Shown: positions 25,807 to 34,276 of the stretch, one piece after another
Numbering within the stretch: the stretch's first letter is position 1
Layout: each line of letters begins with the position of its first letter
From: Pseudomonadota bacterium
Lineage (GTDB): Bacteria; Pseudomonadota; Gammaproteobacteria; Enterobacterales; Enterobacteriaceae
Direction: 5' to 3'
NCBI GenBank assembly: GCA_018261615.1
Contig: JAGTSE010000032.1
Location: 16,129-80,128 of the forward strand
Length of the DNA stretch: 64,000 bases
Notes under the pieces: model-generated
The model's input: the letters and a program-made list of their open reading frames with translations, nothing else
What the model was told of the DNA's origin: nothing
Database searches by the model: none
Made by a program: the position numbers and the translations under genes

Positions 25807-28440
25807 TTAGCGGGGAAGGGCAGTACCCCATGTACGCCACTCTTTCGGCTCGCTTTCCAGCAGCAGGAAGTGTTTATCCGGCTGCGCTTTCGGCGCCAGC
25901 GGCGTTGCCGGCGGCGTGGCGAAAGCAATACCGCCGCGAATGAACTGATTGAATGTCCCGGTTTTGACGACACCGCCGACCAGACCGAAGTCCAGCGTAT
26001 AACCGGAAGCCAACCAGAATACCGTGTTATTACGCACCAGATGCTGATAGTTTTTGCTAATGCGCATAGCCACCATCACGCGATCCGATAATGTGCCCAG
26101 TGTCATTCCGGTCACCGTACCTACCTCGATTCCGCGGAACAGCACTGGTGTGCCGATATTTATTGAGCCCACTTCCGGCGCTTCAACGATAATGTTCAAC
26201 CCATCGAGATAGCGGGAATCGGCGATCGTTGCTTCTGAAATTTCAAAGTCGCGTCGCATATCGCCCCGGCCCGGTTCGACGTTGATATAAGGCTGCAACA
26301 ACGTATCCAGATGCTCGACACCCGCCGCCGATATCTGTGGGGTGATCACCGAGAAACGCGAGCCGTTGCGCGCAAAGTTCCGTACATATTCCGGATAGAG
26401 TACCGCGCTGGCCTGCACTTCATTTTTATCGGTGACCAGATGCAGATCCTGGACCTGGCCGATATCGATGCCCAGATAACGGATCGGCATGCCTGCCGCG
26501 AGTTTCCCTGCATCATACGCATGCAGCGTGATTTGCCCGCCGACGGCGCGAGCCGCAGTTTCCGAAGCGTAAAGCTGACGCTTCTCTCCCTTTTTCAGTT
26601 CCCGGTTCGCGCTGCTCAGGTTGTCAAAACTGATGGCGCCTTTGATGGCTCGTGAAAGTGGCGAAGCCTGAATTGTCAGTCCGCTGCCATTGAGCTGCAC
26701 TTTCGCACCGCCCTCTGCCCAGAAGACGCTGTTGCTGGTCAGCAAATCGCGGTATTCCGGTTTGATGTGCAGATCGATATCAAAGGCATTGGCGCGCGGG
26801 CGCACGGTGATCACTTCACCCACTTCAAACTTGCGGTAGAGAATGACCGAACCAGCCTGTACGTCCGGCAGGGTATCTGCCGTCAGCGTCAACGTCGTGG
26901 TGGGCAGATCGCTGAGGCTGTTTTCCAGCGCTTTATCGAGGTTAGCAAACAGCGGATAGCTCTTTTTCATTTCGCCTTTCACACCGGGCAGAATGCGGAT
27001 CCCACCGTTCACCCATTCATTGGCGCTGGCAGCGAGAAACTCGACGCCATCCAGCCCGACTTTGACATCAATGCGGCTGTTCACCACGAATTTACTGTCG
27101 CCGTGGACCAGGTCGCCATATTGCGGATCGATAGCGATGGCAAAGGTGACGCCCTGATTCGTCAGTTTACGCTCCAGCACCTGGCCGACTTTGACACCAT
27201 GCAGCACCAGCGGCTGTCCGGCATCGATGCCATAGCTTTCCGGTGAGGTAAGCGTCAGGGTAATCACTCCCGGTTCCTGCAACAGGTTTTTATCCGCCGG
27301 CAGCACGGCAAATTGATTGCGCGGCTGGCCTTCGCCTGGTATCAACTCCAGCGTACTGCCGGTCAGCAGCGAGCTGAGATTGGTATCGCTGAGCGAAATC
27401 TTCGGGTTACGCATTTCGATACGGGTATTGTCGCGCAGCAAATTAACAACGCTCGGATCGACGGTCATTTCACCGCTGACCGCCCCTCCTGGATTGAGGT
27501 CAATTTTGGTCAACTGACCCACTTCCAGCCCCTGATACATCAGCGGTGTCGATCCGGCTTTCAGCCCTTGCCCACCAGGCAGGTCAAGCTTCACCAGTAC
27601 GCCGCGCTGGCTGTGCGCTAAATCTTCGTATAAGCCGTACTCATCATCCTGAACCGCAGGCTGTGATTCATCTGGAGAGTCAAAAGCAATCGCGCCATTG
27701 ACCAGCGCCGCCAGGCTTTCAAGCTGCACTTTCGCGCCGCTCAGGCTGACATCGGCTTTCACGCCGGAGACATTCCAGAAGCGGCTGCCTTTTTTCACCA
27801 GATTGGTGAAGCGGCGCTCGATCAGCACGTCAATAGTGACGCCCTGTTTATTAGAGTTGATCGAATAATCGTACACGCGGCCGACCGGGATTTTGCGGAA
27901 ATAGACCAGCGAACCGCTGTTCAGCGCCCCGAGATCCGGCGCCTGCAGATGGATCATCAACTCGCCATGGTTCAGCCTGTATTTCGGCTGCGTATCCAGC
28001 GCGGTGAAGTGATCCTGCGGGTCGCCTTGACCCGGCATCATGCCTATATAGTTGCCGCCGACCAGCGCATCGAGGCCGGAAATTCCCGCCAGCGAGGCTT
28101 TGGGCGTGACCAGCCAGAACTGCGTTTCGTTGCGCAGCGCATCCTTCATGTTCGATTTGATACTGGCGCGAACTTCGATTTTTTTCAGGTCATCACTGAG
28201 ACGAATATCCTGGACAGTCCCGACCTCGACACCCTGATAGCGCACCGGTGTGCGCCCGGCGACGATGCCGTCAGCCGACATAAAATCGATGGTAATGGTG
28301 TTGCCGCGATCTTCGTAGCTGCTCCAGATAAGCCAGCCAGCAATCAACAGAGCGATTACCGGCAACAGCCAGAACGGCGAAATGCGCCGTTTTGTTTTAA
28401 TTCGCGCTTCAGTCGGCGAAGCGGGGGTTTCCTGACTCAT
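25807..28440 (-). CDS. letB: LetB, MCE-domain lipid-transport tunnel protein
   Basis: LetB forms a stacked hexameric tunnel across the periplasm and moves lipids between membranes. The product is 877 residues, the E. coli length. After a single N-terminal membrane helix (ISPFWLLPVIALLIAGWLIW) come seven MCE repeats, recognisable by recurring G.PV.Y.G..VG.V type strands such as GRTPVRYQGVEVGTVQ, STPLMYQGLEVGQL and GTPVLFRGIEVGTV. I start at the ATG at 28440 (MSQETPAS). It overlaps the letA 3' end by 32 bp, so the two are coupled. Formerly yebT. Confidence 0.96.
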   Translation of the reverse strand: MSQETPASPTEARIKTKRRISPFWLLPVIALLIAGWLIWSSYEDRGNTITIDFMSADGIVAGRTPVRYQGVEVGTVQDIRLSDDLKKIEVRASIKSNMKDALRNETQFWLVTPKASLAGISGLDALVGGNYIGMMPGQGDPQDHFTALDTQPKYRLNHGELMIHLQAPDLGALNSGSLVYFRKIPVGRVYDYSINSNKQGVTIDVLIERRFTNLVKKGSRFWNVSGVKADVSLSGAKVQLESLAALVNGAIAFDSPDESQPAVQDDEYGLYEDLAHSQRGVLVKLDLPGGQGLKAGSTPLMYQGLEVGQLTKIDLNPGGAVSGEMTVDPSVVNLLRDNTRIEMRNPKISLSDTNLSSLLTGSTLELIPGEGQPRNQFAVLPADKNLLQEPGVITLTLTSPESYGIDAGQPLVLHGVKVGQVLERKLTNQGVTFAIAIDPQYGDLVHGDSKFVVNSRIDVKVGLDGVEFLAASANEWVNGGIRILPGVKGEMKKSYPLFANLDKALENSLSDLPTTTLTLTADTLPDVQAGSVILYRKFEVGEVITVRPRANAFDIDLHIKPEYRDLLTSNSVFWAEGGAKVQLNGSGLTIQASPLSRAIKGAISFDNLSSANRELKKGEKRQLYASETAARAVGGQITLHAYDAGKLAAGMPIRYLGIDIGQVQDLHLVTDKNEVQASAVLYPEYVRNFARNGSRFSVITPQISAAGVEHLDTLLQPYINVEPGRGDMRRDFEISEATIADSRYLDGLNIIVEAPEVGSINIGTPVLFRGIEVGTVTGMTLGTLSDRVMVAMRISKNYQHLVRNNTVFWLASGYTLDFGLVGGVVKTGTFNQFIRGGIAFATPPATPLAPKAQPDKHFLLLESEPKEWRTWGTALPR

Positions 28441-29692
28441 GTGCATCCCAAAGTAAGCGGCTGTCCAGCCATTCCACAGCAAGAATAGTCAAAATTACCG
28501 CCGCGCCGAAATAAAACGCGGCTGGTCCCATGGTAAAAGCGAGTAGCTGGTCGCGATTAATCAGTGACATCATCAATGAAATGACAAACAGATCGAGCAT
28601 CGACCAGCGCCCAATCCACGTCACGAAGCGCAGTAACAGAATGCGAGTGCGTAACCCCTGTTCAAATTTAAAATGGATGCTGACAAGCAGCGTAAACAGC
28701 ACAATCACCTTGGTAAACGGCACCAGAATACTGGCGATAAATACCACGCCAGCCACCGCGATATTACTGTGAGCGAGCGAAATAATGCCGGAGAGAATGG
28801 TATCCTCCTGACGAGAACCATTCACGTAAATTATTGATATCGGCAGCAGGTTCGCCGGGAACAGCAAAATAAAAGAGGCAATCAGCGACGCCCAGCACTT
28901 TTGCAGGCTCTGCTTGCGTCGATGGGTAAGTGGAAAGTGGCAGCGCTGGCAACGTCCCCGAATATCAGGAAAACCGGTGAAATGGCAACCCAGACACACT
29001 TCCAGCTTCTGATCCGGCCGTTTTGCGGGCCGTTGAGGATAGAAGCGATCCCAGAGTTGCTCCACATTGAGATGGATTAACGTCATGATGCTGAGAACAA
29101 CCAGAGAGCCGAAGGCAAATAGCCCAACGCCTGGCTGCAGGAAAGCGTAATCCTGCACTTTGATGGAGGCGACGCCGACGCCGACCAGATAGATATCCAG
29201 CATGACCCACTCTTTGAGCTTCTCCAGCATTAATAGCACCGGGCGCAGGTTCATTCCCAGAATGTTGCCAAGCCACAGATAGGCGATGGACGTCACCAGC
29301 ACCAGCGGCGCGCCAACGGTACAAAAAAGCACCATGGCAGCAGCGAGCGGCGAGCCCTGCATGGTCATTTGCCAGATCCCCTGCAGCAGGTTGGCATCGA
29401 TACGTACACCGAGTAAGTAGAGATGCAGTAACGGTTCGCCCCAGGCGAAGGGCATCAGTAAGATCATGGTGATGGCCATTGCGCCGAGGCGGGTTAATGA
29501 CCAGTCGCGACCATCACGGACTTTTGCATCACAGCAGGGGCAAAATGCACTTTGGTGCGATTTTATAACCGGTAACGCAAAAAGCGTATCGCATTGCGGG
29601 CAGCGCTGATAATGTGCGCGGGGCAGTGCTTCACTAACCTGATGAACGGCAATTTTTTTGGCAGGTGTGATGTGTTGTATCTTGAGAGCCAT
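28409..29692 (-). CDS. letA: LetA, PqiA-type membrane partner of LetB
   Basis: LetA loads or receives lipids at the inner-membrane end of LetB. The 427-residue protein has the E. coli length. It has two PqiA modules, each starting with a zinc-ribbon: CPQC...CPCC near residues 36-60 and CLGC...CQRC near 233-256. Each is followed by about four membrane helices. It precedes letB, which starts within its last codons, and forms the letA-letB operon. Divergent from msrC. Formerly yebS. Confidence 0.95.
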   Translation of the reverse strand: MALKIQHITPAKKIAVHQVSEALPRAHYQRCPQCDTLFALPVIKSHQSAFCPCCDAKVRDGRDWSLTRLGAMAITMILLMPFAWGEPLLHLYLLGVRIDANLLQGIWQMTMQGSPLAAAMVLFCTVGAPLVLVTSIAYLWLGNILGMNLRPVLLMLEKLKEWVMLDIYLVGVGVASIKVQDYAFLQPGVGLFAFGSLVVLSIMTLIHLNVEQLWDRFYPQRPAKRPDQKLEVCLGCHFTGFPDIRGRCQRCHFPLTHRRKQSLQKCWASLIASFILLFPANLLPISIIYVNGSRQEDTILSGIISLAHSNIAVAGVVFIASILVPFTKVIVLFTLLVSIHFKFEQGLRTRILLLRFVTWIGRWSMLDLFVISLMMSLINRDQLLAFTMGPAAFYFGAAVILTILAVEWLDSRLLWDAHESGNPRFAD

Positions 29693-29824
29693 TGCATGCT
29701 TCAGAAAAGGTTTGAATAAAACTATCTTAACTCATGAATAGAACATCTTGAGCATCAACGCATTTAATGCTTATTTTAATAGGCTAAGCAGTTCCTTAAA
29801 GTTAGAAAGCAAAATGGTCAGGTA

Positions 29825-30322
29825 ATGAACAAAACAGAATTTTACGCGGATCTTAATCGCGATTTTCAGGCGTTAATGGCAGGTGAGACCAGTTTTTTAG
29901 CCACTCTGGCGAATACCAGTGCGCTGTTGTTTGAGCGTCTTGATGGCGTTAACTGGGCGGGTTTTTACCTGCTTGAAGGCGACACGCTGGTGTTGGGGCC
30001 GTTCCAGGGCAAAATCGCCTGCGTTCGTATCCCGGTTGGTCGGGGCGTCTGCGGAACGGCAGTGGCGCAAGCGCGTGTGCAGCGCGTGGAAGATGTTCAT
30101 CAATTTGACGGACACATCGCTTGTGATGCCGCCAGTAACGCCGAAATCGTACTACCTGTTACGGTGAATAATCATATTATTGGCGTACTGGATATAGATA
30201 GCGTGGTCTTCTCTCGCTTTACGGCTGAGGATGAACAAGGGTTGAGCGAGCTAGTGTCACATCTGGAAAATGTTCTCGCGGCGACCGATTATCAAAAAAT
30301 CTTTGCCACCGTCGCAGGATAA
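29825..30322 (+). CDS. msrC: Free methionine-R-sulfoxide reductase
   Basis: Reduces free Met-(R)-sulfoxide with thioredoxin. The 165-residue protein is a single GAF domain and has the E. coli length and start (MNKTEFYADLNRDF). The conserved cysteines are in KIACVRIPVGRGVCGTAV and GHIACDAAS. It lies between letA and proQ, as in E. coli. A start context of AGGTA is only moderate. Confidence 0.95.
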   Translation: MNKTEFYADLNRDFQALMAGETSFLATLANTSALLFERLDGVNWAGFYLLEGDTLVLGPFQGKIACVRIPVGRGVCGTAVAQARVQRVEDVHQFDGHIACDAASNAEIVLPVTVNNHIIGVLDIDSVVFSRFTAEDEQGLSELVSHLENVLAATDYQKIFATVAG

Positions 30323-30418
30323 TCAGCGGATAACGTAGCATTTACTGAATGCGTCATTATAATGACGCCTGTTCATGCCTGCGCTTGTTGGCAACGTCCG
30401 TTGTAATCAGGAAATTTC

Positions 30419-31105
30419 ATGGAAAATCAACCTAAGTTGAATAGCAGTAAAGAAGTTATCGCTTTTTTGGCCGAACGCTTTCCTCACTGTTTCAGTGCTG
30501 AAGGTGAAGCACGTCCCCTGAAAATCGGTATTTTTCAGGATCTGGTTGAGCGTGTTGAGGGTGAGATGAATCTCAGCAAAACCCAACTTCGTTCCGCTTT
30601 ACGTCTTTATACTTCAAGCTGGCGTTACCTGTACGGTATCAAAGCTGGCGCGGCTCGCGTCGATCTCGACGGCAACGCCTGCGGCGTGCTGGATGAGCAA
30701 CATGTAGAGCACGCTCGCAAGCAGCTTGAAGAAGCCAAAGCGCGTGTTCAGGCGCAACGCGCTGAACAGCAAGCTAAAAAACGAGAAGCTGCCGCTGCTG
30801 CTGGTCAGGAAGACGCGCCGCGTCGCGAACGCAAAGCCCGTCCGGCTCCGCGTCGTAAAGAGGGTGCCGAGCGCAAACCTCGCGCAGATAAACCTGTCGC
30901 GAAAACGCCACGGGCGACGCAGCAGGAAGAGCGCCATACTCCTGTTTCAGATTTATCTGTACTGAGCGTGGGCCAGAACCTGAAGGTAAAAGCGGGGAAC
31001 AATGCGATGGATGCTACGGTGTTGGAAATCACTAAAGATGGCGTTCGCGTACAGCTTAGCTCGGGTATGTCGATGATCGTACGCGCAGAACATTTATTGT
31101 TCTGA
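30419..31105 (+). CDS. proQ: RNA chaperone ProQ
   Basis: A global FinO-type RNA chaperone that binds many sRNAs and mRNA 3' ends. The 228-residue product has an N-terminal FinO domain (to about 120: EVIAFLAERFPHCF, RPLKIGIFQDL, RLYTSSWRYLYG), a basic Ala/Arg/Lys-rich linker, and a C-terminal Tudor-like domain (LSVLSVGQNLKVKAG...HLLF). It is four residues shorter than in E. coli, all in the linker. prc begins 20 bp downstream and is co-transcribed. Confidence 0.97.
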   Translation: MENQPKLNSSKEVIAFLAERFPHCFSAEGEARPLKIGIFQDLVERVEGEMNLSKTQLRSALRLYTSSWRYLYGIKAGAARVDLDGNACGVLDEQHVEHARKQLEEAKARVQAQRAEQQAKKREAAAAAGQEDAPRRERKARPAPRRKEGAERKPRADKPVAKTPRATQQEERHTPVSDLSVLSVGQNLKVKAGNNAMDATVLEITKDGVRVQLSSGMSMIVRAEHLLF

Positions 31106-31124
31106 AACGGAGGCTTGGCCTGGC

Positions 31125-33173
31125 ATGAACACTTTGTTTAAGCGCACGGCGTTAGCGGGTCTGTTATTAGTAACAGGCCATGTGATGGCTGTGGAAGATA
31201 TCACCCGTGCCGATCAAATTCCGGTTTTGAAGGAAGAGAGTCAGCACGCGACGGTGAGTGAACGAGTTACCTCACGTTTCACCCGTTCTCACTACCGTCA
31301 GTTCGATTTAGATCAAGCTTTCTCCGCGAAGATCTTTACCCGCTACCTCAACCTGCTCGACTACAGCCACAATGTGCTGCTGGCCAGCGATGTTGAGCAG
31401 TTTTCGCAAAAGAAAGGCGTGCTCGGCGATGAGCTGCGCAGCGGAAAACTGGACGTCTTCTACGATCTGTACAATCTGGCGCAAAAGCGTCGATTTGAAC
31501 GTTATCAGTACGCGCTGAAAGTACTGGAGCGTCCGATGGATTTCAGCAGCAACGACACCTTCAATTTAGACCGCAGCAAAGCGCCGTGGCCTAAAGATGA
31601 GGCGGAGCTGAACGCGCTGTGGGACAGCAAAGTCAAGTATGATGAGCTGAGCCTGAAACTCACCGGGAAAGATGATAAAGAGATCCGTGAGACACTGGCT
31701 CGCCGCTATAAATTTGCGATTCGCCGCCTGGCGCAGACCAATAGTGAAGATGTGTTCTCGCTGGCAATGACCTCATTCGCCCATGAAATCGATCCACATA
31801 CCAATTACCTCTCACCGCGTAATACTGAGCAATTCAATACGGCAATGAGCCTCTCGCTTGAAGGTATTGGCGCAGTGTTGCAGGGGGACGATGATTACAC
31901 CGTGATCAACTCGATGGTCGCTGGTGGTCCGGCGGCGAAAAGCAAAGCGATTACTGTTGGCGATCGTATTGTTGGTGTCGGCCAGACCGGGCAGAACATG
32001 GTTGATGTCATTGGCTGGCGTCTTGATGATGTGGTTGCGCTGATAAAAGGGCCGAAAGGTAGCAAAGTGCGCCTCGAAATCTTGCCGGCAGGTAAGGGAA
32101 CGAAGACGCACATTGTGACGCTGACGCGTGAACGTATTCGTCTGGAAGACCGTGCGGTGAAAATGTCCGTGAAGACGGTCGGCAAAGAGAAAGTGGGCGT
32201 ACTGGATATTCCGGGCTTCTACGTTGGGCTGACTGATGATGTTAAAGCGCAACTGCAAAAACTGGAAAAACAGAACGTTAGCAGCGTGGTTATCGATTTG
32301 CGCAGCAATGGCGGCGGCGCGCTGACGGAAGCGGTGTCGCTTTCCGGTCTGTTTATTCCGTCCGGCCCGGTTGTGCAGGTGCGCGATAATAACGGCAAAG
32401 TGCGCGAAGACAGTGATACGGATGGCGTGGTCTACTATAAAGGCCCGTTGGTTGTGCTGGTTGACCGCTTTAGTGCCTCGGCATCGGAAATTTTTGCGGC
32501 GGCGATGCAGGATTATGGTCGCGCGTTGATTGTTGGCGAACCGACTTTCGGTAAAGGCACCGTTCAGCAATATCGCTCGCTTAACCGTATTTACGATCAG
32601 ATGTTGCGTCCTGAGTGGCCAGCGCTGGGTTCGGTGCAATACACTATCCAGAAATTCTATCGTGTTAACGGTGGCAGTACGCAGCGCAAAGGCGTGACGC
32701 CGGATATTATTATGCCGACCGGCACGCAGGTGACGGATACCGGGGAAAAATTCGAAGACAATGCACTGCCGTGGGACAGCATAAAGGCAGCCACCTTTGT
32801 TAAGTTCGGTGATTTGAAACCATTCGGACCGACGTTGCTGAAGGAACATGAAGAGCGAATTGCGAAAGATCCTGAATTCCAGTACATCATGAAGGACATT
32901 GCGCGTTTCAATGCTCTGAAAGACAAACGCAATATCGTATCGCTCAATCTGGCGCAGCGTGAGAAAGAGAACGCCGAAGATGATGCTATTCGTCTTTCGC
33001 GCCTCAACGATCGCTTCAAGCGTGAAGGTAAGCCGTTGCTGAAAAAACTGGATGATCTGCCGAAGGATTATCATGAGCCGGATCCGTATCTCGACGAGAC
33101 GGAACACATCGCGCTTGACCTGGCTCATCAGGAAAAAGATCGACCAGCGGAAGACCCCGCCCCCGCGAAGTAA
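31125..33173 (+). CDS. prc: Tail-specific periplasmic protease Prc (Tsp)
   Basis: Degrades periplasmic proteins with nonpolar C-termini, trims FtsI and, with NlpI, turns over MepS. The 682-residue precursor has a signal peptide ending near HVMA (about residue 22). The PDZ domain follows the EIDPHTNYLSPRN region and starts near SLEGIGAVLQ. The catalytic Ser lies in RFSASASEIF and the Lys in GEPTFGKGTVQ, giving a Ser-Lys dyad. Substrate-recognition VVIDLRSNGGGAL is intact. It follows proQ closely and ends at a strong terminator. Confidence 0.97.
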   Translation: MNTLFKRTALAGLLLVTGHVMAVEDITRADQIPVLKEESQHATVSERVTSRFTRSHYRQFDLDQAFSAKIFTRYLNLLDYSHNVLLASDVEQFSQKKGVLGDELRSGKLDVFYDLYNLAQKRRFERYQYALKVLERPMDFSSNDTFNLDRSKAPWPKDEAELNALWDSKVKYDELSLKLTGKDDKEIRETLARRYKFAIRRLAQTNSEDVFSLAMTSFAHEIDPHTNYLSPRNTEQFNTAMSLSLEGIGAVLQGDDDYTVINSMVAGGPAAKSKAITVGDRIVGVGQTGQNMVDVIGWRLDDVVALIKGPKGSKVRLEILPAGKGTKTHIVTLTRERIRLEDRAVKMSVKTVGKEKVGVLDIPGFYVGLTDDVKAQLQKLEKQNVSSVVIDLRSNGGGALTEAVSLSGLFIPSGPVVQVRDNNGKVREDSDTDGVVYYKGPLVVLVDRFSASASEIFAAAMQDYGRALIVGEPTFGKGTVQQYRSLNRIYDQMLRPEWPALGSVQYTIQKFYRVNGGSTQRKGVTPDIIMPTGTQVTDTGEKFEDNALPWDSIKAATFVKFGDLKPFGPTLLKEHEERIAKDPEFQYIMKDIARFNALKDKRNIVSLNLAQREKENAEDDAIRLSRLNDRFKREGKPLLKKLDDLPKDYHEPDPYLDETEHIALDLAHQEKDRPAEDPAPAK

Positions 33174-33181
33174 TCCCACAC

Positions 33182-33209
33182 AGGCACAATAAATTGTGCC
33201 TGTTTTTTT
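33182..33209 (+). terminator. Terminator after proQ-prc
   Basis: AGGCACAAT (33182-33190) pairs perfectly with ATTGTGCCT (33193-33201), followed by T7. A classic Rho-independent terminator just after the prc stop. Confidence 0.92.
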
Positions 33210-33235
33210 AACACATCCTTACTGGAGTAAGCATT

Positions 33236-33292
33236 ATGCTACAAAATGTAAAGTTGTGTCTTTCTGGTGACTTACAACACCCTGATACTTGA
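33236..33292 (+). CDS. Possible 18-residue leader peptide before htpX
   Basis: An ATG preceded by GGAG at a good distance opens a frame coding for MLQNVKLCLSGDLQHPDT, then TGA. It lies between the prc terminator and htpX and its last codons overlap the proposed heat-shock -35 element. I know of no named gene here. It is either a chance frame or a small protein from an upstream promoter; no conservation can be checked. Confidence 0.25.
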   Translation: MLQNVKLCLSGDLQHPDT

Positions 33293-33314
33293 AAATGGCG
33301 CGTATACCCATACG
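33288..33314 (+). promoter_or_regulatory. Heat-shock (sigma-32) promoter of htpX
   Basis: CTTGAAA at 33288-33294 and CCCATACG at 33307-33314, 12 bases apart, fit the sigma-32 pattern (CTTGAAA ... CCCCATNT) as I recall it. htpX is a known heat-shock gene. A transcript from here would have a leader of about 45 bases. Confidence 0.75.
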
Positions 33315-33365
33315 ATGTGGGTAACCGCATTGTGCGTTTTGTTAAGTTGAGGTTAAAAGAAAATT

Positions 33366-34247
33366 ATGATGCGAATCGCGCTCTTCCTGTTGACTAACCT
33401 GGCTGTGATGTTGGTGTTCGGCCTGGTGCTTAGCCTGACGGGCATTCAGTCGAGCAGCGTTCAGGGCTTGATGATTATGGCGCTGCTGTTTGGTTTTGGT
33501 GGCTCGTTCATTTCACTGTTGATGTCGAAATGGATGGCGCTGAAATCGGTGGGTGGTGAAGTGATCGAACAGCCGCGTAACGATATGGAACGCTGGTTGA
33601 TGGATACCGTGGCGCAACAGTCTCGCCAGGCGGGGATCGCCATGCCTCAGGTCGCCATTTATCATGCACCGGATATTAACGCCTTTGCGACCGGCGCGCG
33701 CCGTGATGCTTCACTGGTGGCAGTCAGCACCGGGTTGCTGCAGAACATGAGCCGCGATGAAGCTGAAGCGGTGATTGCCCACGAAATTAGCCATGTTGCC
33801 AACGGTGATATGGTCACAATGACGCTGATTCAGGGGATTGTGAACACATTCGTGATCTTCATTTCGCGTATTATCGCGCAGGTTGCAGCCGGGTTCCTCA
33901 GCGGCAATCGCGATGATGGCGAAGAGAGTAACGGCAACCCGATGATCTACTTCGCGGTTGCAACCGTACTGGAGCTGGTGTTCGGTATTCTGGCCAGCAT
34001 TATTACTATGTGGTTCTCCCGCTATCGCGAGTTCCATGCTGATGCCGGCTCTGCAAAACTGGTTGGCCGCGAGAAAATGATTGCTGCGTTGCAGCGCCTG
34101 AAAACCAGTTATGAGCCGCAAGAGGCGAGTAGCATGATGGCATTTTGCATCAACGGTAAATCTAAATCGCTGAGTGAGCTGTTCATGACACACCCGCCGC
34201 TGGACAAACGTATTGAAGCGCTGCGTTCAGGTGAGTACCTAAAATAA
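33366..34247 (+). CDS. htpX: Heat-shock membrane protease HtpX
   Basis: An M48 zinc metalloprotease of the inner membrane that works with FtsH on damaged membrane proteins and is controlled by Cpx and heat. The 293-residue protein has two N-terminal helices (about 5-25 and 36-55), the zinc motif HEISH, a second pair of hydrophobic segments, and the third ligand Glu in the RYREFHADAGSA region. Length equals E. coli HtpX. A sigma-32 promoter precedes it. It is convergent with the yebQ-like gene, whose tail was replaced by the 99-bp repeat. Confidence 0.96.
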   Translation: MMRIALFLLTNLAVMLVFGLVLSLTGIQSSSVQGLMIMALLFGFGGSFISLLMSKWMALKSVGGEVIEQPRNDMERWLMDTVAQQSRQAGIAMPQVAIYHAPDINAFATGARRDASLVAVSTGLLQNMSRDEAEAVIAHEISHVANGDMVTMTLIQGIVNTFVIFISRIIAQVAAGFLSGNRDDGEESNGNPMIYFAVATVLELVFGILASIITMWFSRYREFHADAGSAKLVGREKMIAALQRLKTSYEPQEASSMMAFCINGKSKSLSELFMTHPPLDKRIEALRSGEYLK

Positions 34248-34276
34248 CGCAGCGGCAGGAAATGCAAAGCGCGCCA

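Noticed and set aside
31812..33179. A 455-residue ORF antisense to prc
   Set aside because: Very long but a shadow of the codon pattern of prc; repetitive Arg/His-rich translation and no family match.
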